Assembly (NCBI RefSeq): GCF_009812055.1
Contig: NZ_WQNH01000033.1
Location: 1 to 53,990, forward strand
Direction: 5' to 3'
From: Chelativorans xinjiangensis
GTDB lineage: Bacteria; Pseudomonadota; Alphaproteobacteria; Rhizobiales; Rhizobiaceae
DNA length: 53,990 nt
The position numbers were made by a program, and so were the translations under genes. Below, piece by piece: positions 44,842-53,990 of the stretch (position 1 is the stretch's first letter; each line of letters begins with the position of its first letter). The notes under the pieces were generated by a model. It had not been told where the DNA came from. It saw only the letters and a list, made by a program, of their open reading frames with translations, and searched no databases.

Positions 44842-45907
44842 CGTCTCCAAGGTCGTCTCGGGCGAGACGCATATCGGCAACGTCTCATTGCGGCTCGAGG
44901 CGGGTTCGCTCAACGTGCTTTTGGGGCCGACGCTGGCCGGCAAGACGACGCTCATGCGGCTGATGGCCGGGCTCGACCAGCCGACCTCGGGCACCGTTCA
45001 CATGGACGATGCGGATGTCACCGGCGTGCCGGTGCAAAAGCGCAGCGTTGCCATGGTCTACCAGCAGTTCATCAACTATCCGGCGATGAGCGTCTATGAG
45101 AACATCGCCTCGCCGCTACGCGTGGCCGGGGTCGACAAGGCGACTTTGGACCGCAAGGTGCGTCAGGCGGCGGACCTTTTACGGCTGGCGCCGTATCTGG
45201 AGCGCCTGCCGCTGGAGCTTTCCGGCGGCCAGCAGCAGCGCACCGCCCTTGCCCGCGCCATGGTGAAGGATGCGCGCCTGGTGCTGCTTGACGAGCCGCT
45301 CGCCAATCTCGATTACAAGCTGCGCGAGGAACTGCGCGCGGAGCTGCCGCGCATCTTTGCCGAATCGGGCGCCATCTTCGTCTACGCCACCACCGAACCC
45401 AGCGAGGCGCTGCTCCTCGGCGGCAAGACGGCGACGCTCAGCGAAGGCCGCGTCACCCAGTTCGGGCCCACCATCGAGGTCTTCCGCAACCCGGCCGATC
45501 TTCTGACGGCGCAGACCTTCTCGGACCCGCCGCTCAACACGATCGAGGTGCGCAAGGATAAAAACCGCTTCATGCTGGACGGTTCGGACGGCCTGCCCGT
45601 GCCGGCGCGGCTCGCGGGCCTTTCCGACGGCGTCTATACGCTCGGCTTCCAGCCGCACCACCTCTCGTTCAAGGGCCGCGAAGCGGATGCCGTATCCGTC
45701 GATGCCCGCGTGACGGTGACGGAGATCACCGGCTCGGAGAGCTTCGTGCATCTCGACTATGCGGGAAATCAATGGGTGATGCTGGAGGAGGGCGTGCACC
45801 GGCTCGACGTCGACGAGACGCTGCGCGTCTTCATCGACACGCGCCATCTGCTCGCCTTCGACGAGGCGGGGCGCAGCGTGGTCACCGACCGCGCGGAAGC
45901 GGCGTAG
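44825..45907 (+). CDS. glpS: Glycerol ABC transporter ATP-binding protein
   Basis: A 360-residue ABC ATPase. Walker A is GPTLAGKTT, the Q-loop VYQQFINYPAM, the signature LSGGQQQRTALARAM and Walker B LVLLDEPLANLD; an OB-type C-terminal domain follows (QPHHLSFKGRE, SESFVHLDY). The H-loop position reads YATTEPSEA, with Thr instead of the usual His, as remembered for GlpS. It starts at GTG 44825 inside glpD. With GlpT it forms a hetero-ATPase pair for glycerol uptake, as shown for Rhizobium glpSTPQUV. Confidence 0.92.
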   Translation: MLELRDVSKVVSGETHIGNVSLRLEAGSLNVLLGPTLAGKTTLMRLMAGLDQPTSGTVHMDDADVTGVPVQKRSVAMVYQQFINYPAMSVYENIASPLRVAGVDKATLDRKVRQAADLLRLAPYLERLPLELSGGQQQRTALARAMVKDARLVLLDEPLANLDYKLREELRAELPRIFAESGAIFVYATTEPSEALLLGGKTATLSEGRVTQFGPTIEVFRNPADLLTAQTFSDPPLNTIEVRKDKNRFMLDGSDGLPVPARLAGLSDGVYTLGFQPHHLSFKGREADAVSVDARVTVTEITGSESFVHLDYAGNQWVMLEEGVHRLDVDETLRVFIDTRHLLAFDEAGRSVVTDRAEAA

Positions 45908-45918
45908 GGGAGGAAGCG

Positions 45919-46991
<1,073 letters not shown>

Positions 46992-46995
<4 letters not shown>

Positions 46996-47861
46996 ACAAG
47001 ACCTGGAACAACAAGGCCTGGTTCATGGTGCTGCCGGTGCTGGCACTGGTGGCCTTCTCCGCCGTCATCCCGCTGATGACGGTGGTCAACTACTCGGTGC
47101 AGGATACCTTCGGCAACAACGTCTTCTTCTGGGCCGGCACGGAGTGGTTCCAGGAGATCCTTCACTCCGACCGCTTCTGGGCTGCGATGGGTCGCAACCT
47201 TGCCTTCTCGGCCATTATTTTGTGCATCGAGGTGTCGCTTGGCATCTTCATCGCGCTCAACATGCCGCGCAAGGGTTGGGGCGTGCCGGTGTGCCTCGTG
47301 CTGATGGCTCTGCCGCTGCTCATTCCATTCAATGTGGTGGGCACGATCTGGCAGGTCTTCGGGCGTATCGACATCGGTCTGCTCGGCCGCACGCTGGCTG
47401 AGCTCGGGATCGCCTACAACTACGTCAACAACCCGGTGCATGCGTGGGTGACGATCATCCTCATGGATGTATGGCACTGGACGAGCCTGGTCGTGCTTTT
47501 GTGCTATGCCGGCCTGGTCTCCATCCCCGACGCCTATTACCAGGCGGCGAAGATCGACGGCGCTTCGCGCTGGGCCGTGTTCCGGTACATCCAGCTTCCG
47601 AAGATGCACCGGGTGCTTTTGATCGCCATCCTCCTGCGCTTCATGGACTCCTTCATGATCTATACGGAGCCCTTCGTGCTCACGGGCGGCGGTCCGGGCA
47701 ACACGACCACCTTCATGTCCATCGATCTGGTGAAGCTTGCCATCGGCGAATTCAACCTCGGCGAAGCGGCGGCCATGTCGATTGTCTACTTCCTGATCAT
47801 TCTTCTCATGTCGTGGGTGTTCTACACGGTCATGACCAATTACGGGACGGAGAAGCGGTGA
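46992..47861 (+). CDS. glpP: Glycerol ABC transporter permease
   Basis: A 289-residue sugar-type permease with six membrane segments (AWFMVLPVLALVAFSAVIPL onward). The coupling EAA loop is AYYQAAKIDGASRWAVFRYI, where the ATPases dock. It overlaps glpT by four bases at its start and abuts glpQ at its end, so the transporter subunits are translationally coupled. Confidence 0.93.
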
Positions 47862-48790
47862 TGGCGGCGGGCAAGAACAGCGCCGCGGCGAGGGCCGACG
47901 GGATCACGATGCAGCGGACGGAAGCGGCAGCGGATGCGGCCGGCAAGGCGGAAGCCGCACTCGGCCAGACGATGCTCAGGCGCGGCACGCAGTCGCGTTT
48001 CTGGTGGCTGGTGCCGACGCTCTACATCCTCTTCTTGATGCTGCCGATCTATTGGCTCATCAACATGAGCTTCAAGACCAATACCGAGATCCTCAGCACC
48101 TTCTCGCTGTGGCCGCAGGACCCGACACTGCGCAACTACCGCGTCATCTTCACCGATCCGTCCTGGTATTCGGGTTACATCAACTCCATCATCTATGTGG
48201 TTATGAACACGGTGATTTCGGTCTCCGTGGCTCTTCCCGCGGCCTATGCTTTCTCGCGCTACCGCTTCCTCGGCGACAAGCACCTGTTCTTCTGGCTCCT
48301 GACCAACCGCATGGCGCCGCCGGCGGTCTTCGCGCTGCCCTTCTTCCAGCTCTATTCGGCCTTCGGGCTGATCGACACGCACATTGCCGTGGCGCTGGCG
48401 CACTGCCTGTTCAACGTGCCGCTGGCGGTGTGGATCCTCGAAGGCTTCATGTCCGGCGTGCCGAAAGAGATCGACGAGACGGCCTATATCGACGGCTACT
48501 CCTTCCCGCGTTTCTTCGTGAAAATCTTCATGCCGCTGATCGCCAGCGGCGTCGGCGTGGCGGCGTTCTTCGCCTTCATGTTCTCGTGGGTCGAACTTCT
48601 GCTTGCCCGCACGCTGACGACGACGGCGGCCAAACCCATCGCCGCCACCATGACGCGCACCGTGTCGGCCTCCGGCCTCGACTGGGGCGTGCTGGCGGCG
48701 GCCGGCGTGCTCACCATCATTCCGGGCGCGCTCGTGATCTGGTTCGTGCGCAACTACATCGCCAAGGGCTTCGCCCTCGGGCGCGTGTAA
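47861..48790 (+). CDS. glpQ: Glycerol ABC transporter permease, second subunit
   Basis: A 309-residue permease with a hydrophilic 45-residue N-terminal extension (AAARADGITMQRTEAAADAA), then WWLVPTLYILFLMLPIYWLI and five further membrane spans. The EAA loop is KEIDETAYIDGYSFPRFFVK. Start ATG 47861 overlaps the glpP stop by one base; a later ATG (47909) is possible. Not the phosphodiesterase called glpQ in E. coli. Confidence 0.92.
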   Translation: MAAGKNSAAARADGITMQRTEAAADAAGKAEAALGQTMLRRGTQSRFWWLVPTLYILFLMLPIYWLINMSFKTNTEILSTFSLWPQDPTLRNYRVIFTDPSWYSGYINSIIYVVMNTVISVSVALPAAYAFSRYRFLGDKHLFFWLLTNRMAPPAVFALPFFQLYSAFGLIDTHIAVALAHCLFNVPLAVWILEGFMSGVPKEIDETAYIDGYSFPRFFVKIFMPLIASGVGVAAFFAFMFSWVELLLARTLTTTAAKPIAATMTRTVSASGLDWGVLAAAGVLTIIPGALVIWFVRNYIAKGFALGRV

Positions 48791-48805
48791 GGGGAGGGTA
48801 TGACG

Positions 48806-49087
48806 ATGAACCTGTCCTGGATGGCCTGGACCTGGCCGACGGCAACCTTCTTCATCACCATCGCGCTTCTGCTCGCGGGCATGGGCGTATGGGAGTATTT
48901 TTCGCCCGGCGGCCATCCGCGTGTCGGCCTGTTGCGCTTCGAGACCACGCGCGGCGACCGGCTGTTCGTCTCGCTGCTCGGCAGCGCATTCATCAATCTC
49001 GCATGGCTGGGGCTGGTCGGCCCCAACCTGTGGTGGGCTCTCGCTCTGTCCATCGCCTACGCCGTGGGCGTGTTTCGATGGGTCTAG
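48806..49087 (+). CDS. glpU: DUF2160 small membrane protein of the glycerol transporter operon
   Basis: A 93-residue protein with three hydrophobic segments (WPTATFFITIALLLAGMGVW, LFVSLLGSAFINLAWLGLVG, WWALALSIAYAVGVF). DUF2160 members sit between glpQ and glpV in rhizobial glycerol operons, where this gene is called glpU. ATG 48806 has GGAGGG eight bases upstream; ATG 48800 is close to it. Molecular role unknown, perhaps assembly of the permease. Confidence 0.88.
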   Translation: MNLSWMAWTWPTATFFITIALLLAGMGVWEYFSPGGHPRVGLLRFETTRGDRLFVSLLGSAFINLAWLGLVGPNLWWALALSIAYAVGVFRWV

Positions 49088-49162
49088 CGGAGAAAGGGAT
49101 GGAGCGGCCGCATTTGCGCGGTCTCTCCGAACACTGAAGCAACATTTACTAGGGAGGAAACC

Positions 49163-50890
<1,728 letters not shown>

Positions 50891-50899
50891 GCTGGTTCG

Positions 50900-51021
50900 C
50901 TAGTGGTGCGATCCTGACAGATGGTACCCATCTGTCAGGGCAAATCGCCCCACTAGACCAATAGCTTGTGGGCTGACTTTTCCAAACAGATGGGTACCAT
51001 CTGTTTGGGTCAGACCACTAG
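50900..51021 (+). mobile_element. 122-bp hairpin MITE-like element, copy B
   Basis: CTAG-bounded, with terminal CTAGTGGT/ACCACTAG inverted repeats. Hairpins CCTGACAGATGG/CCATCTGTCAGG and CCAAACAGATGG/CCATCTGTTTGG are both perfect 12-bp stems. Compared with copy A (25055-25175) the second stem shows a paired G-C to A-T change. It lies between glpV and glpK and would be transcribed with them. Confidence 0.85.
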
Positions 51022-51088
51022 TATGTGAGATTGGGGGGAGGCGGCTCCGGCCGCCTCTCCCGGCTTTTGTCAATACGCGGGAGGCAAC

Positions 51089-52580
<1,492 letters not shown>

Positions 52581-52591
<11 letters not shown>

Positions 52592-53312
52592 TGATGCCGC
52601 GCTGGATCGCCTTGGCAACGGCCTGGGAAAGGGTTCGGCACTCAAGCTTCTGCCGCGCCGTGCGCAGATAGCTGCGCACAGTGAATTCCGAAAGGTCGAG
52701 AATGACGGCGATGGCCTTGGCCTCCTTGCCGCGCGCCGTCCACAACAGGCACTCCACCTGGCGCGGCGCCAGGCTCGGCTCGGCGGGGCCGTCGGCGGAA
52801 AGCTCGAGCACCGCCTTGTCGTGGATGAGCCGGGCGATCTTCTCGAGCCCGACCGCACCCGCAGCAAGGAAGGGGCCCCAAGCATCGGCCGCCATGCCCG
52901 TATTGAGCGACAGAAGCGAGCGGCGGAAGGCCCGGTCGACCACGGGAATGCAATAGCCCTTGTCGCCCAGCCCGTGGGCCAGTGCGTCGGCCATGAATTC
53001 CCGTTCGCGCTCGTCCCATTCCAATTCGTGCCAGGCAAACGGCTTGGTGGAGCCGAACCCCGCGCGAACCACCGGATCGACGTGCAGATATCCACGCAGC
53101 ACATAGCGCGCGATCCACTGCGGTGGGTAGGTGGTGCGGATAAAGGGACTATCGACCGGGCGGGCATATGCCGCGGTCATAAAGGTGACGTGGTCGAGAC
53201 CGAGCCGGTCTCGCACCAGAAGGACGGCGTCCTCTACGCTCGCCACTCCTGCCACCGCATCGATGGCTTCTGACAGTCCCAGCCGAATCGCTCCCTCTCG
53301 GCCACCATGCAT
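52581..53312 (-). CDS. LuxR-family regulator with autoinducer-binding domain (solo)
   Basis: A 243-residue protein. The N-terminal autoinducer-binding domain keeps TraR-type contact residues: [17 protein letters not shown] (Trp, Tyr, Asp-Pro) and PFAWHEL (Trp). [13 protein letters not shown] carries the conserved Gly. The C-terminal LuxR helix-turn-helix is [20 protein letters not shown], then [18 protein letters not shown] 53312 with GGGGGA upstream is preferred to 53366. No luxI-type synthase is in the window, so it may sense imported or distantly made signals. Confidence 0.9.
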
Positions 53313-53405
53313 AAGTCCCCCTTTCCGTCCCAAAATGAGAATGCGCGGCAATGAGAGGGATTGCAAGAGCGGCGAGTTGTTGCACCGACGGGACTTCCCA
53401 AAAAG

Positions 53406-53433
53406 AAAGACCCCGGCTGCTGCCGGGGTCTTT
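53406..53433 (-). terminator. Rho-independent terminator of the partial gene
   Basis: AAAGACCCCGGC-TGCT-GCCGGGGTCTTT is a perfect 12-bp stem. On the minus strand it is followed by CTTTTTGG. It lies 33 bases past the stop codon at 53466 and separates that gene from the LuxR gene. The A/T ends make it potentially bidirectional. Confidence 0.9.
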
Positions 53434-53465
53434 CAGGATCGGACAGGCGCTCCGGGAAGCGTCGT

Positions 53466-53990
53466 TCAGCGCAACCGGCCGCTGGCATGGGCCAGCATCG
53501 TGTAGACCTTGCCGGTGTCGGAGGTGAGGTAGGTCTGGCTCATCATGTTGTCGCGGTCGGAGCGCGAGACGTCGGCCAGAAGCTTCTCGAAATCGCGGCA
53601 ATACTGGTCGACCGCCTTGCGGAATTCCGCGTCCGCCCGGTACTTGCGCTGGATCTCGTCGAAGGTCTGCTGGCCCTTCAGTGTGTAGAGCCGGCGCGTG
53701 AAGACGTTGCGCTCGCCGCGGCGATACCGCTCCCAAAGGTCGATGGACGCTTCGTGGTCGATGGCTCGGGCGATGTCGACGGACAGGGAGTTGAGCGATT
53801 CGACCACATGCAGGGCCGTCCGCCCGCCATTGTTGGCGGCCTGTTCCTCGCGCCCTTCGCCTTCCTCGCGCGAGGCGCTGCGCAGGAGGTCGCGGATCCA
53901 GCCGCCGCCGGCGCTGGGTGCTGCCTGGGCCGTCTCGGGCGCCGGGCGGGCAGGGGCTGCGGCGGCGGGGGGACGGGCCGCCGGCTCGGC
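53466..53990 (-). CDS. Hypothetical protein, 5' end beyond the window
   Basis: The frame is open on the minus strand to the window edge, 174 residues visible. The first 45 are Ala/Pro-rich (PPAAAAPARPAPETAQAAPS), a flexible linker. WIRDLLRSASREEGEGREE follows, then a helical domain (VESLNSLSVDIARAIDHEAS, IDLWERYRRGERNVFTRRLY, FRKAVDQYCRDFEKLLADVS) ending TSDTGKVYTMLAHASGRLR. It resembles C-terminal parts of large rhizobial proteins of unknown function. GTG 53807 could be mistaken for a start, but the helical frame continues upstream. Confidence 0.75.
   Translation of the reverse strand, partial: AEPAARPPAAAAPARPAPETAQAAPSAGGGWIRDLLRSASREEGEGREEQAANNGGRTALHVVESLNSLSVDIARAIDHEASIDLWERYRRGERNVFTRRLYTLKGQQTFDEIQRKYRADAEFRKAVDQYCRDFEKLLADVSRSDRDNMMSQTYLTSDTGKVYTMLAHASGRLR

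Overview
The window reads as chromosomal DNA of a high-GC (by eye mid-60s %) alphaproteobacterium of the Rhizobiales/Hyphomicrobiales, probably near Mesorhizobium and other Phyllobacteriaceae. Supports are the run murA - DUF2948 - hisD - UPF0262 - phosphatase - infA - maf - yacG, the VtlR/LsrB-like LysR gene beside a DUF1127 gene, GAAC-N7-GAAC (alphaproteobacterial) SOS boxes, a glpSTPQUV-type glycerol ABC operon, and several families of rhizobial intergenic palindromes. No plasmid, phage or rRNA genes were seen. Genus assignment is an inference.

Layout. 0-2.2 kb: arsenic operon arsR-arsC-acr3 (minus). 2.7-4.4 kb: poorly known genes. 4.7-10.6 kb: tRNA-Thr, then a housekeeping run from murA to yacG. 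10.8-17.5 kb: lipoprotein, DUF1127/LysR pair, AraC regulator, DUF2585, xseA and a hypothetical gene carrying embedded repeats. 17.6-20.1 kb: accessory island with a Phd/VapC-type toxin-antitoxin pair and a tail-to-tail DUF5131/TcmP pair of unknown function. 20.5-24.9 kb: uvrA and ssb, divergent, each with its own SOS box, separated by almost 1 kb holding a possible structured RNA. 25-28.1 kb: repeat-rich, with a 15-bp minisatellite fused in frame to a secreted-protein gene, a DUF4168 gene, and marC between two inverted repeat copies. 28.5-37.0 kb: gyrA, a VOC gene, a 44-residue membrane protein, a LysE exporter, coaD, two cyclophilins, and queA-tgt (queuosine). 37.4-42.0 kb: circularly permuted ATP-grasp, alpha-E, transglutaminase and Anbu proteasome-like genes, an operon with predicted peptide-ligation/processing chemistry. 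42.4-52.6 kb: glpR, glpD, glpSTPQ, DUF2160 (glpU), glpV, glpK for glycerol uptake and catabolism. 52.6-54.0 kb: a LuxR solo and a partial gene.

The most unusual signal is a family of three inverted heptamer-repeat elements (unit GTGAGTA) at 34438-34552, 38826-39324 and 40284-40387. Each begins 0-5 bases after a TGA stop codon and fills the gap to the next co-directional gene. The middle copy carries a low-GC four-helix-bundle (23S-IVS-type) gene between its arms. The arms of different copies share a diagnostic variant heptamer, one copy appears inverted, and in silico removal restores 9-18 base operon gaps in two cases. This looks like a small mobile element targeting intergenic stop codons, with the four-helix-bundle gene as cargo. 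Secondary signals are a two-copy 121-122 bp hairpin element with a compensatory base change, the duplicated antitoxin, the tcm pair, and the minisatellite ORF.
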